From assembly GCA_028554755.1 (NCBI GenBank), contig JAPTOF010000020.1, positions 6,267,001 to 6,331,000 of the forward strand: a stretch of DNA of 64,000 nucleotides, written 5' to 3'. The notes under the pieces are model-generated. The model did no database searches. It was not told the origin of the DNA and was given only the letters and a program-made list of their open reading frames with translations. The number at the start of each line of letters is the position of its first letter. The first letter of the stretch is position 1. Source of the DNA: Cordia subcordata. Taxonomy: Eukaryota > Streptophyta > Magnoliopsida > Boraginales > Cordiaceae. The position numbers and the translations under genes were made by a program. This document shows positions 49,650-61,591 of this stretch, piece by piece.

Positions 49650-51410
49650 AATTGGTGGTGTGTTGTGTATTTCGACATGTTTATGCTTGGGAAAGATGAA
49701 AGAAGCATTATATATGGATTATAGGAACTTTTGGACATGTTTGAAGCTATTAAAGAGACAGTTGTACCTTACACATGCCCACGCTAGAGTCTACACGGAA
49801 TTGACTAGTTTGACTAAAGTTGGAAGATATTTTATGGCTTTCTTGGGAAGTAATTTTTGACCAAAGACATATCTTAATTCTAGAAGGTAGGAAGATTAAT
49901 TTGGAAGACTTTTTATAAACATTGTATTAATCTATTTCTTTTTTTTTTTTCAGATTAGTCTTTAAAAAGTTTCCTTATTTGAAGGAATTTCTAAGTTATA
50001 TATTTTTCCTATATATTCTTCAGGGAATTATATAGGAACTATTCAATTTTTCTTGATTATTTTCCAACAACTGTTTTTCTTTATTTTAGACGCCTACTCC
50101 ATGTTGATAGGTTACTAAACTTCTACTTCTAGCTAGGGAATCAATTGAAGTTTATGGTTCTTTAATTCCGTGAGATCTAAATGATTATCTCTTTTCACTT
50201 TTATTTTGGTATTTATGTATTTTCTGTTTTAAGAATTAATATTATCTTGTGATTGTTCAATTGTGCACGCAATTGCTTAACTACTAGGCAATTGGTAGCT
50301 AGTTAGAGAGATTAGATAATTTATCTAATTAATCTAAAAATAATAGTAACCAAGTTTTCTGTGAAAGCATATAATCTAACTAAGCAATTTTCAAGAGAGA
50401 ATTGACTTTTAGAATCAAGTCCTTCTAGATCTTTATAGTGCTACCTTTAGATAGACCCTACGGGCATCTCCATGAATTAGACAATCTAATAGGTAAGGGA
50501 AATAAATGGGGAGAGAACATGTAGTTCTTGAACCATTATTGACACTGAAAGAAAGGATTAAGTTGTTACGTTGTATTGATGACTATAACTGATTTATCAA
50601 AATCAGCGATAGCTACCATTGCATCTAGGATCGGAATTGTAGGCCTAAACATAGATTGTACCTTAGGCTGCGCTTTAAATCCATTGAAATCCACCTTTAA
50701 TTGACTTTTCACATTTTTGATTGATTGTCTTTTTGCATCCTTGAATTTATTTTACTATTTCTTCAATCATAATTAATCTGTCTAGCCACTGTGTTTGCGC
50801 CTAAGGGACTGTTGTGCTGTACATATTTGGTTTTATTTAATTTAATTGCCTAAAATCCCCCAATGGCTTGTAATTTGCTTGATTAATCTTTCTGGCATAA
50901 TAAGCATTTTCAATCAACCAATCTCTGTGGTTTGACCCTTTGTCATCATTTTTACAAATTTTGTGAGGTAAGAAAAAGGAATTATTTTTGGTGGTTTCAA
51001 TGCCCGTCAAATTTTGGCGTCGTTTTCGGGGACTGGTGCTGATTTTTATTGTTTTTAGGACCAAGTTTGACCATACAAGTGAATTGCAATTTGATCCCGA
51101 GATTGGAAAGACCACAAAGAAATTGAAAAAGAAGCAAAGTTGCAAAAACAACAACAAGAACAAGCCAGAACCTCACAAGTGCAATCCGAATCATTTAGCA
51201 ATTCCAAACAAGAAGAGGAGATGACCGAAGTAGATAGGACTTTGTGCAAATTGGCTGCTTCCCTCTTAAATCAACAGCCTCTTTGCATCATTTATCTCGA
51301 CCTAAATGTAGATTTTGAGTTAAAATTGGGCTTAATTCACCTTTTGCCTGCTTTTCGTGGATGAGAGAATGAAAATCCTCACAAACACTTGAAAGAGTTT
51401 CAATTTCTAT
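49650..51410 (+). mobile_element. Ty3/gypsy LTR, PBS and gag fragment
   Basis: A long LTR-like stretch (left end uncertain) leads to ATGCCCGTCA, then a PBS-like TGGCGTCGTTTTCGGGGA at 51,015-51,032. That is three changes from the TGGCGCCGTTGCCGGGGA type seen in Athila-like and related plant gypsy elements. A gag start follows. Everything beyond gag is missing, so this is a truncated copy. Confidence 0.65.
51080..51405 (+). pseudogene. Gypsy gag N-terminal fragment
   Basis: The translation has FDPEIGKTTKKLKK, then in a shifted frame QVQSESFSNSKQEEEMTE, RTLCKLAASLLNQQPLCI and LGLIHLLPAF, then, shifted again, NENPHKHLKEFQF. In plant gypsy gag proteins I recall the same order: FDPEIE, an E-rich segment, NQQPLCI, IHLLPxFHG and ENPHKHLKEF, leading into the retrotrans-gag domain. 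At least two frameshifts and an abrupt end show that it is dead. Confidence 0.7.
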
Positions 51411-52313
51411 TATCATTTTACCATTTCTACTTATTTGTTTTTTTTTTTGTTCTGAACTTGTTTTTTGGTTGAAATATAAAATAAAAATATTGATACTACC
51501 TTTTACATGAGACACTGTTCTCATGAGGGAATGTATCTCATATGAGGAGGTCTTCCATTAAAAAAAATAGAAAAAAAATTAATAGTAACTTCTATTTTTC
51601 AAAGAAATCAGAGCTCATTAGTGTATAAGCATCTCGAGAAACAATGTAACTCTGCTAGTAGAGTGAGAGATGTAGAATTGTAGATCTTATAAATATTTTC
51701 CATGAGATTTATAGCTAAAAGAAAAAGAAAATTATAAAACCTTCCTCTGTTTATCATGTCTACAAATTTTCCTTCTACTTTTTTTCTTTTTGAAAAATTA
51801 CACTAAACTCCTTTTATTGCAATTTTCCGTCATTATCATCATCTCTAGTTTTAGTTAATCACATAGGATACGAAAGTAACCAGCAAGGTCATGCTCAAAG
51901 TCATCCTTGTAGATGTGAAAGCCCCTCCCTGGTGCTTTCATTTTCTTCCTATGTTCTACAGATCTTTTAAAAAGCTTGAATGCACCCCATACCACACATG
52001 TTAAGTAAGAAGTCTACATAATCCAAAATTCATTTTCCACACACACTAAATACAAAGTCTACAATCCATAGTCCACACACACTAAACAAAGTTCAAAGTC
52101 TATAACATAAGACACATGACAATCAAGCCTTCAATAATGAAGTGCACTTTCAAGTTCCAACTCCCATTAGTATGCTTACACATATAGACAAAAAGTGGAT
52201 TAATTATTACATAATTGGGAAATTATTTTCAATTATTCTTAAGAAATTAACCTACACCTATTAAGAACAAGATAGGAACAAAGGAATAAGAAAAAAAAAC
52301 CTAAATCCTCAAA
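51411..52313. other. Spacer between gag fragment and hAT pseudogene
   Basis: AT-rich. A small direct repeat with TCCACACACACTAAA occurs twice at about 52,040-52,085. It may include the 3' flank of the hAT element, but a convincing left inverted repeat was not found. Confidence 0.35.
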
Positions 52314-54694
52314 TCATATGTCAATAATAGATGGATCACCCCCAGCCTTGCTTAATTTTGAAGTAACTAACAATAAACATAACATAACAAGTATAAAAAT
52401 TAGTAACAAACTAACAATAAAAACATAATAATGAGAAAATAAAAATCTAGAGAGATACATACCATTCTCAAGAGATTCAATTTCAGCTAAATCTTTCTTG
52501 ACACACACAAGAGTAAAAAACATACAAAGCCAATCATGAGTACAAAGCAAAGCTTGGACAAATTTTGGAGACAAAGAGCTCCTAAAACTTTCAAGGACAC
52601 GTCTACTAGTGCTAAATGTAGCTTCTAAAGCAAATGTGGAAACGAGAACGACCAAGATATCATAAGCCATCTTAAAAAGAATTGAAAACCTAGGCGTGTA
52701 TATCTTTCACTGATTTAAGATGCCAAACTTGTGTCTTTTCTCTTTATCACCCATGCCTTCCTCCTCATTAGAATCAAAATCAATCTCATTTTCTTCATCA
52801 AGATACTTTTCCAGTTCTGACTTTTCACGTTCACATGAAGCTCAAGTCTTATGGAGTTTGTAATTTGACATCATAACTTTTCTGGAGTTCTAGAATTTGT
52901 AGTGAAACTTTCATCACTATCTGGTGATCCATCACTTAAACTTTTGGTGTGCGTAAAGAAATTTGAAGAAACTTCATGACTTGCATGACCATATTTATTC
53001 TTATAAGCATCAAATAGCTCATAAAGACCATGTCGAACATCAATTTTCATGCTCTCAATTGTCATAACATCATCACAATACAGTCAATCAAAGAAATATT
53101 CCATATAGTCCAACTTGTGACGAGGGTCATGAACAACTGCATAATAAATAAGCTTGTTCATCTTTTCAACACATCCTTAATACATATCATAATTCTCTGT
53201 CATTGCGGTTGCCATCCTACTCAACTCAACATCATCACTCTTAATCCAATGCTGAAGTTCCAAAGCTAATGAACTTATCTCATGAACCATACTATTTGAT
53301 ATTACATATAAAGACCCGGAAATACGGAAAGTGAGATTAAAAAAGCGCTTCAAAAATCCCAATAGCAACTTTGCTCTCCTCCAATCATGATAACTAGGCA
53401 CTCTTTTGTATGGATAATTTGAAAGAAACTCTCAATACTTAGCATAGTCTCTTGAATAACTATCAAAGGCTCTTTCAAGCTAGGATGCACTTTCTAACAT
53501 CAAATAGGTAGAGTTCCATCTATTAGGCACATCAAGGGATAATAATTTCTTGCTATCAATTTTTTCAAGATCAATGCATTCTTTAAATTTATTGTACCTT
53601 GCAAGAGAATTCTTAATGTACCTAATTGCATCTCGAATGCAAACTATGACATCTTTTTCATTCTTCTCTTTCAGACCATCTTGCACCACAAGGTTAATTA
53701 TGCGAGTAATACACCTCATGTGTAAATATTTCTCCTCTAGCATAGTAATGCCCCATATTCTTATCCTACCCCTCAAGTAACCAACAACAGTATCATTTGT
53801 TAAAGCATTATCAATAGTAACAGTAAAAATGTTATCAATCACTCAATCAAGCAAGCACTTTTCAACAACCTTACTAATATCTTCATCAGAATAACTCAAT
53901 ATAGGGCAAAAGTTTATAATCCTCTTATGTGATTTCCAATCATCATCAATAAAATGAGTAGTGACACATATATAATTCAATTTTTTGACTAAAGTGCATG
54001 TGTCAGTAGTAATGCAAATTGTTTGAGTACCATTTCTCATAAAAGATTTTAACTTTTCCCTTTCATCTAAGTGCATTTTGTAAATATCAGTTGTAATTAT
54101 TTTCCTACAAGGAACAACAAATTGTGGACATGCTTCTGACATAAAGAGCCTAAAGCCAAGATTCTTAAAAAATTTGAAAGGCTGCTCATTAATAATCAAC
54201 ATCTTAGTCAAAGCTTCTCATAGCCTTTTTTGATCAAATTTCCAATTTGAAAGTTGTCCTTCTTTACCACCTAGTTGAGAGGGTTGGTAAGAGAGACGGT
54301 ACAAATTATTTTCGTCTTCTTGTGGTTTCTTTTTGCAAGCCTTGTAATGATTTTTCAAAGATATAGTCCCATTAGCTATATCAGCTCTTAATTTTTAACT
54401 ACAATACAGACATCTAGCCTTTTAGACTTGCTCTTTCTTGCAAAAGAACTTCTCAAAATGTTCCCAATATACAAACCTAGAAGTTATTTCTTTTCTCTCA
54501 TTTTTCTCTTTTTCTCTTTCCCTCTTTCTCGGCATATTTAGAGAATTAATGATTATTTTGGCGTCACCAAATATGTTAGCCCTTATATCATCATCAAGAT
54601 CTATAGAATCCTCACTTTCTTCAGTTGTTTCAGGAGACAAGCTTAAATGTAAATGAGTTTTTCTAGAGGACCTAGGTGGTCTAGAGCATGTCAT
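52314..54694 (-). pseudogene. hAT-family (RICESLEEPER-like) transposase pseudogene
   Basis: From 54,694 to about 52,871 one reading frame is kept, broken only by single stops. In order: a charged N terminus; a BED-type zinc finger (WEHFEKF, then CLYC and about 20 residues later HYKAC); the catalytic region with TICITTDTCT and HFIDDDW; IFTVTIDNALTND; LHMRCITRIINLVV; DVPNRWNSTYLML; and a DUF4413-like part with HDWRRAKLLLGFLKRFFNLT and SLALELQHWIKSDD. After one frameshift near 52,850 the C-terminal dimerisation motif follows (KMAYDILVVLVSTFALEATFS, then SRRVLESFRSSLSPK and THDWL). A possible small last exon ends at 52,314. The protein would cut and paste hAT DNA; this copy cannot be translated through. 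Confidence 0.85.
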
Positions 54695-55784
54695 TTTTGA
54701 AGAACAAAGAGAATATAAAGTATGAGTTTGCTACCAAGAATTTAAGATTACTAAAGAAATCAAAATCATCTTATATTATTCATATGAACAACTTTGAGCA
54801 AATGTTTAACAGAGTAAACAAACAAAGCCAAACAAGCTCAGATTCAGTTTGTCAATCATTAAATTAAACAATGCCAAACAAGCCGAACAAGTGCAATAGG
54901 CAAACCTAAACAAGCCAAATAAGCAAAGGCAAACAAGCCAAACTAGCAAAGAATACTCTTTCCTTTTTCTAATTTCAATTTTTACTCATAAATGAGATAA
55001 CATTTGCTCACAAATGAGATAACAGATTCTCTTTAAAATAAGCTAGACCAAAGCACACCTAAAATAAGATAACAAAATCAGTTTTATGCTCAATGTTTAT
55101 TTCATCCTCTTTATCATCTTGATTTTTATGCTAAGAGTCTCAGATTTAGTTTTAAAATAAGATAACAGACTCAGTCTTAAAACAGTAGTAGGAAAAGAAA
55201 AGAAGAAGAAGAAGAAAAACTAGAAGAAGAAGAAGAAGAAAGACTTACAAGGTGGCGCTGGTAAAGAATGACTTGGAGACGATGCCATGACTGGACACTA
55301 TGACCTTCGAAGAAGAAGAAGAAAAAGAGGTTAGAAGTTGGAATGATGCTACTCGTTGCTAGACGTTAGCTATGGTGGTAGATGTTGCTAGTGCTATGGT
55401 GGTCACTGTTAGTGGTCGCCGGTCGGTGTCGTGGTTGTGTAGATTTGAGGGCTGCGACGCTTTAGCAAGAATGAGATGTCAGGTGAGGAGCGAAAAATGA
55501 GATATTTTGATTTTGGCTTAGGGCAAGTTTTGCTGACTTAGTATTTTAGGGTATTATGTTAATTTAATTAAAAAAATAAATACTTTGGATACCTATTGTC
55601 CTAACGGGTAATGAAAATGCTATCTGATATCCTACTTGAAAATTTGAAAAAATAGGATATCAAATCGGATACTTCCGAAATCTGAAAAAGGCTATTTTTA
55701 CCTACCTGTTCAGATACGGATATAGATATGGGTTTAGATAAGGATCGAATAGTCCTTTTCCCTAAATAGAGATGTCATCTCCCA
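54695..55784. mobile_element. hAT element 5' region and probable right end
   Basis: Upstream (minus sense) of the transposase lie (GAA)n tracts at about 55,195-55,240 and 55,308-55,330 and a non-coding leader. Near 55,590-55,784 the text becomes rich in GGATAC/GGTA-type subterminal motifs and ends GATGTCATCTCCC. That loosely matches a reversed hAT end (TAGGGATGGCAA type). The partner end on the left was not found. Confidence 0.45.
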
Positions 55785-55795
55785 CAATCCATTTC

Positions 55796-56640
55796 CTTTG
55801 GGTTTAACATGCTAAAACTCCTCTCTTGGGTGATAACTACCTTTAATAACTTTTGTAGTGAGCTAGTTTGGGTCTTGAATCAACCTTCATGCTTAAGTTG
55901 CCAAGATTGCCAATTACATGGACTCAAAATCTTTGAAATTGAGTCCTCTAATAGCTTTGGGGTCCGACATTTTGTTCCATCTTACCTAATGAATGTATTC
56001 CTTTATGCCCAAGTTCCACCAAAGTTTAGCTATTACTTGAATGACTGCTATAGTATAGGTCAGTATTGCTTGAATGACTACCTTGATCAATGTTTCTTAG
56101 TATAGGTCAGTATTGCTTGAATGACTACCTTGATCAATGTTTCTTAGTATAGGTCAGTATTGCTTGAATGGCTACCTTGATCAATGTTTCTTTTCTACCC
56201 TTAGATAAAAGCAAGAGTTTCATCCTTCTAGTTTTGAGAGAATCTTGTCTTAAATCCAATTCAAGGCCTACCTCTTTGACCTATCCTAATTGGTTAGAAG
56301 GCCAAGATATTTTCCCAAATTTTCCATCTAGGCCATCCTTAGTTATCAAGGACAATAGTCTTTGGTCCTCTTTGGATATTTCACTGAAGACTACTCCAAA
56401 TTTGTTGAGGTTCATAGTCTGACCTGTTGTAGTACCATAAAGATAAAGAACAATCTCCAAAGAGTGAATCTCCCAAGGCTTGCCTTTGGTGAAGAAAAGA
56501 GAATCATCGACAAATAGTAACTCAGTGAGGTTGGCCCATCCTTTGTAAGCTTGACTCCTTTCAATAATCCATTTTATACTCTATTCTTGATTAACATGGT
56601 CAGGGTTTGTGTAACCAAAGTGAAAATGAATGGAGGAATT
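55796..56640 (-). pseudogene. LINE (L1-type) reverse transcriptase fragment
   Basis: On the minus strand, frames alternate but give the expected order of a plant LINE RT: FIFTLVTQTLTMLI; ELLFVDDSLFFTKGKPWEI; LYGTTTGQTMNLNKFGVVFS; FGKYLGLLTN; KGRKETLIKVAIQAILTYT; then LWWNLGIKE, RWNKMSDPKAIRGLNFKDF and RLIQDPN. The catalytic box reads FVDD (about 56,502-56,516) where FADD or YADD is usual. Multiple frameshifts and a 47-bp triplication at 56,051-56,191 interrupt it. The fragment stops abruptly on the right where the long LTR begins at 56,644, and near the hAT end on the left, so both probably inserted into it. Confidence 0.8.
56051..56191. repeat. Triplicated 47-bp tandem repeat
   Basis: Three head-to-tail units begin at 56,051, 56,098 and 56,145 with TAGTATAGGTCAGTATTGCT. 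The first two are identical and the third differs by one base (GACT to GGCT). The unit covers the ETLIKVAIQAILTYT part of the LINE RT. The very low divergence shows recent expansion. Confidence 0.95.
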
Positions 56641-56643
56641 GGG

Positions 56644-59267
56644 TGATATGTGCTTGTTTTCGGGTGTTAATTTGGTGTTTTTGTGTACCATTTTAGGGTT
56701 TAAGACGTGTGTTCTTTTGTGTTTTGGTTGGTTTTAAGGGTTTTATTTGTGTTTTTGGTGTTTCAGCTAGTTTAGGAATTTTTTTAGCATTTTTAGATTA
56801 GTTTGTTAGCTTTTAGAGTAGTTTAACTTTTGTGTATTTAATTTTCTTGTTAATTATTATTATTTTATATTTATTATATTATTAATATAATGTTTTTTAT
56901 ATTTTATTACTAAGATACTAGCATACTAGCATATATGTTTGCTTTATTTATGTTATTTTATCTTATTCTATTTTCACTTTATTTTATTTTATTATCTTAA
57001 TTATTAGTAATTTAATTAGGCTCTAGGGTTTTAGGACATTTATTTAGTTAATTAGATTTTTAGGTTGCCTACTTGAAGTACGGTACTGGTATTTACAATA
57101 TTTACTTCTCTATTATATTGTTCAATACGTTCACGGGAAATGTTGGGGTGAACTAGAAAAGTAGAGCCGGATCTAAGCGTTGGCTAGGTAAGCATCTTGT
57201 AGTAAGAGGAGTAGTTATGAACCCTGTAGACCATTCCCATGGGGGTGGTGAAAGGAGAGCCCCAATTGGTAGAAAAAAACATATTAATTAGCTTCTAGGA
57301 TTTAGTAAATAAGTCTAGGACATTGATTAGGTTATTAATTAATTAGTTTAGGACATTATTAATTAGTCAAAATAATTAATTAAGTAGAAAATAATTAAAT
57401 GAGTAATTTTATAGGTTAGCTTTTATTAGGTAGATGTTAGAATAGAATTAAAATAGGAAAAAAAACACAACATATATAATATTATAATATATCACCGAGA
57501 CAAAATTCACACATTTTCATAACTCACACTTATGTCACCCACAACACAAGCCATACATATATTATATTATACATTATACCATACGACTACTCACATGACC
57601 TATCCCCCATTCATACCACCTAACTAAACACACACCACTCACACACATTTACTCAACCCATGCGGCCCTACCAACGTAACACAAACACCACCATACGTAA
57701 TATATTATATATTATATATAATGTATCATATATGTTATATATTATAATATAATTTAACACACTCACCCTACCTATATAAAGCAGCACCATCGAGCTACCA
57801 CATATAAAAATAAGCAGGCTGAAACAGCACAAAAATAAAGGAGCTCGTGCTTCGTACTCAGCCAAGGAAGAAAGAAGAGAAAAAATCCAAAATTTTTTCT
57901 TTTTCCTTTTTCTTTTTTTTTTTAGCCTTATTTGTTTGGATGCAAATTTTTGCAGCTTATTTTGGAGCTAAATAGGGGCAATATTTTGGAAAAAAAATTT
58001 GTAAAGAAAGGGGGTTTTGAGCTACAATCAAGCGAGAGCCTTTCTAACTTATTTTTGAGCTTTGAAAAATATATCTTAGTTGATTTTGAACTTTAATTTC
58101 GGATTTTGAACTTGTAGTTAATATGATGAGTTAGATTTTCAAACCTACGATTATTGTATGTTGTAAAATAGGATTAGGGCTTTGAATAATTGACTTATAA
58201 ATACATGCTTTGATTTACTTGCTTTAATATCCTATTTCAAGTATGTCTATGTGCTTGTATTAGGGTTTCCATGAAAGAAGGCTATTTCCATAATCATATC
58301 TATGTGTTTGTGTTATTGCCTCTTTCAATGAAACCGTGCTATAATCTTCACACATTACATTATGAAACATTTCTATGCCTTCAAATCAACTTGTCTATGA
58401 GTTATTTTGAAGTTCCCATTTTGAGCATGTATGAAATTGAGCCTTTCGAGGCTATGATTACTTGTTGTGATGCTTGATTGTTGGTTCATAATCCATGTGT
58501 AGGTTATAGTTGAGTTCCTTTAGCTTTAAATCCATCTAATAGGTGTCCAGCATAGTCTAATCGAACCTAGATGGCTTAGTTTTTAGCTTTAAATCTAGCT
58601 AATGGGTTAAACACTAGGTTAAGATACAATCAACTTCACCTTAGACCGAATCAACTAGGCCCGAAAACTCTAAGTTATAAGGACCATACTATATTCTAGG
58701 ATCCACCTAGGGATAGACCCACATCCAGTACTAGAGGAAAATAACGTTAGTTAATGAGGGCAAGCAAGAGAACTTAGTTAATTAAGCCCGCAAATTACAA
58801 ATGGTTTGGAGAATCCTATGCTACTAAAAGTGACACTTAGATATAGGAGTCTACCTACAATTGACATATAATAAGGTTAATTAGCTAAGAACTCTTAAGA
58901 GCAATTAAAGCTATAGATATATACAAATCACTATCATAGCTCGAAGTCTTGTACTTGCAATCACCCTAGGTCGTCCCTGATCTTTGAATCCCCTCTTGCA
59001 TGCTCCAAGTTAGGTTAGGTTTAGATTAGGGTTGGTTTCAGTTCTTAGTTTCACTTTCTCGTATTCTAGTAGTTTAGTTTAAGGGCTCCTTTTGAATCAA
59101 AATAGCGCACACATGTAGCTTCTTTAGGGCACGAGCATGTAGAGTCTGAGTTAAGGAGCCTTCATGCGGAGACGATACTCGTATACGCACACACTATACA
59201 CGAATGATTCGTACGCTTGCGAGTTAAGACTTGGTTGTCGATTTATGCTTCATTGCACATACAATCA
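56644..59267 (+). mobile_element. Long (2.6 kb) 5' LTR of a gypsy-type element
   Basis: The LTR starts TGATATGTGC and ends GCACATACAATCA, so its ends are short inverted repeats in TG...CA form. It is followed after 17 bases by the PBS at 59,285. It is AT-rich in its first half and carries no gene. A matching 3' LTR is not found before the right-hand gene, so the element is truncated or rearranged. The LTR starts where the LINE RT breaks off. Confidence 0.7.
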
Positions 59268-59284
59268 GCTTACGATCAAGTTTC

Positions 59285-59303
59285 TGGTGCCGTTGCCGGG
59301 GAT
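59285..59303 (+). other. Primer-binding site, Athila type
   Basis: TGGTGCCGTTGCCGGGGAT differs by one base from the TGGCGCCGTTGCCGGGGAT that I associate with Athila-like elements. It lies just downstream of the long LTR, as a PBS should. Confidence 0.75.
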
Positions 59304-59343
59304 GTATGGTATTGTTCTTTGTGTGTTCTCGTGTTTTTGATTA

Positions 59344-60568
59344 TGTTGCCCAAACAATGAATCCAAGAAGGGAGTGAATTGGATTAATGACACGATTAAA
59401 CACTTAAAAACTCTTCATAAAAGCTCAAGCAATTATACATACAAGATATGATAATAATACTTGAAATATAAAGAGATTAAGGGTTAGAAGATCAAACGTA
59501 GCGACGTAGAATGGTTCAAACTCCTGAGGGCCTAGTCCGCTATCTAAGGTCTTCCCTTAGGGTTTTGATAACTCCACTAGTGAATCGATTTCTTGTTTAA
59601 TATGTTGTAGACGTATAGAACAACATTCACAAACTTTACTTCACTACAAAGACCACAACTGTTCTCCAAACACTTGAGAATTTCAAACCCTTCAATATTG
59701 AGAGAATGTTTCTTACAAACTATACTACCCAAATTCAATGAAATAGTAAGAATTTGATTTACAAGAACTTCTTTAAAAGCAAGAGTACAAGAGGTATTTA
59801 AACGTTCCTATATTGCTCTAAGGGCCAGTTTGGATTGACTTTTTTTCAAGAAAAAACACTTTTTTTTCCCTAAAAAAGTTATACTAAATTTGCTATAACT
59901 ATTTGATTTGGCTTCCAAAAAAGCTGAAATTTTGAAAAAAGCTCAAATACAATTTTTTTTAAAAGCCAGAATTTTCAGCTTCTAAAAAAAACTGTTTTTC
60001 AAAAGCTGTTAAAAAAAGCGCTTTTAAAAAGTCAATCCAAACAGGCCTTAAGTAGATAGGTAATTTATAAGCTCTATTAACTTGATCAATGAATGCAAAT
60101 GATGACCAATCAATAAAGATAGAAATGAATGAGTTGGGAGGTGATAGGTGTATTTATAATGCCAAAAAGTAAAAAATTCCAACAGTCAACTTTTAAAGAG
60201 CTTAGAAGAGTCTATTGATTAACTGTGCCAGTTGACCCCCTAGCTTAGCCGATAGTAACAAAGAGCTAAAAGGCCTTACCGGTTGACTGCCTGGCTCAGT
60301 CGGTAAAAAGAAAAGCCTCTTTGTTTCTACCGGTTGACTAAGTCGGTCGACGACCGGTTGTATCAGTCAGTATCTATTGAAAAAGTTGAAAAAGCTATTA
60401 CCTATTTTTATAAAAAGTTACTTGTTCTACCAACCCGACATACCCATGTTTTCTGCAGAAATTAATAGCTAAAAATAACTACTAATACATATAAAATCAT
60501 ATCACTATTAATGCTACACCAACCAAGCATGCAAAACTTTACTGCAAAGTTTAAACTGTCATTCAACA
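59344..60568 (-). mobile_element. Solo LTR inserted in the long-LTR element
   Basis: It begins TGTTGCCC and ends CAACA: perfect 5-bp inverted ends of TG...CA form. The flanks hold a near-duplication (GATTA on the left; TGATT just after the right end). The orientation is probably minus. Near the right end there are repeated CCGGTTGAC/GGTCGAC motifs (60,230-60,370). A 226-bp MITE lies inside; without it the LTR is about 1.0 kb. No internal retroelement genes are attached. Confidence 0.65.
59823..60048. mobile_element. MITE, family A, 226 bp
   Basis: The ends GGGCCAGTTTGGATTGAC and GTCAATCCAAACAGGCCT are inverted repeats, with TAA on both sides (59,820-59,822 and 60,049-60,051). It sits inside the solo LTR. 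Confidence 0.85.
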
Positions 60569-60608
60569 TGATTTTTTAGATTTTGTGAATTTGTTTGAGA
60601 AGAGTTTA

Positions 60609-60834
60609 GGGCCTGTTTGGATTGGCTTTTTTTAAAGTGCTTTTTTTAACAACTTTTGAAAAACAGTTTTTTTTTAGAAGCTGAAAAATCTAGCTTCCAA
60701 AAAAAGCTGCATTTGAGTTTTTTTCAAAGTTTCAGCTTTTTTGAAAGTCAAATCAAATAGTTATTACAAATTTAATGTAACTTTTTTAGGAAAAAAGTAT
60801 TTTTTTCTTGAAAAACGCCAATCCAAACGGGCTC
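60609..60834. mobile_element. MITE, family A, 226 bp, opposite orientation
   Basis: The ends GGGCCTGTTTGGATTGGC and GCCAATCCAAACGGGCTC are inverted repeats, with TTA on both sides (60,606-60,608 and 60,835-60,837). Its interior matches the MITE at 59,823-60,048 when one is reverse complemented. Both are exactly 226 bp. Confidence 0.85.
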
Positions 60835-60838
60835 TTAC

Positions 60839-61580
60839 TTGTGTTCTTTGAGAATGGATAGATCTAATATTTCTTGGTGGTCATTTGTATTCTCTTCCTC
60901 ATCTCTCGTATATGATCCTAATGCTTGTCTCGTATGTGGTAGTTATGAGCATCATGCTATTTGTCGTCCCCTTGTATATAGAAATTCCAATCTTGGGCTA
61001 ATACAAATCATGATCCTTTTAGACATACATCCATTCATGTATCTTCACCTAGCTATCATGATTATAGGAAGTCATATATAATCATTTCTATGATCTTGTT
61101 GTGTTTGCAACCATGACATTTATTCTTGCCCCATTCTCCACACCAATTCCTATTATCTTACAAAGCCCAAAAGTGCCCTTAGTAGTCATGAGCCCTTGCA
61201 TGCACTTCCATCTAGTCATCATGATTATAGGGAGCCATATAATGTATATTCATCTTGGCGTCAAAATAACTTTTCTTACCGTTCACCTCTTTGTCTTAAG
61301 AATGCACCTTCCACACCATCTTTTCCCATCCACTTTCTCTCTCAGTTTCTTGATCGTTATGCCCATAGTGATCCTAATCCAAATGCCTACCATTGTCATT
61401 CCCTTGAGCCCCCTCCATTAGGTTTATATCTTGGGAGGAAATAGAACAATTTTTTGAGCAATCTCAATCCCAACTCTTTCTCAATGCCTAAATGATCCAA
61501 TCTAATCAAGAGAGGCTACATAGAATTTTGGAAAATCTATCCCTGATAGCCGAGTACCTAAGTAGAGGAGTTGAGAATGA
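60839..61580 (+). pseudogene. Gag-like remnant of the long-LTR element
   Basis: Pieces in several frames include a knuckle-like CLVCGSYEHHAIC (C-x2-C-x4-H-x3-C, one residue short of a standard CCHC), a stretch with HDYREPYNVYSSWRQNNFS, HFLSQFLDRYAHSDPNPNAY and then, shifted, QFFEQSQSQLFLNAQMIQSN and LHRILENLSLIAEYLSR. It reads like a broken nucleocapsid-type protein leading into the ORF that follows. No reverse transcriptase or integrase is seen. Confidence 0.4.
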
Positions 61581-61591
61581 ACAACTCATGA

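Noticed and set aside
52069..55795. ACAATCCA on both sides as an 8-bp target duplication of the hAT element
   Set aside because: The octamer occurs at about 52,073 and 55,785, but the sequence just inside the left copy (TAGTCCACAC) does not match the right end inverted. Chance occurrence over a few kb of AT-rich DNA is plausible.
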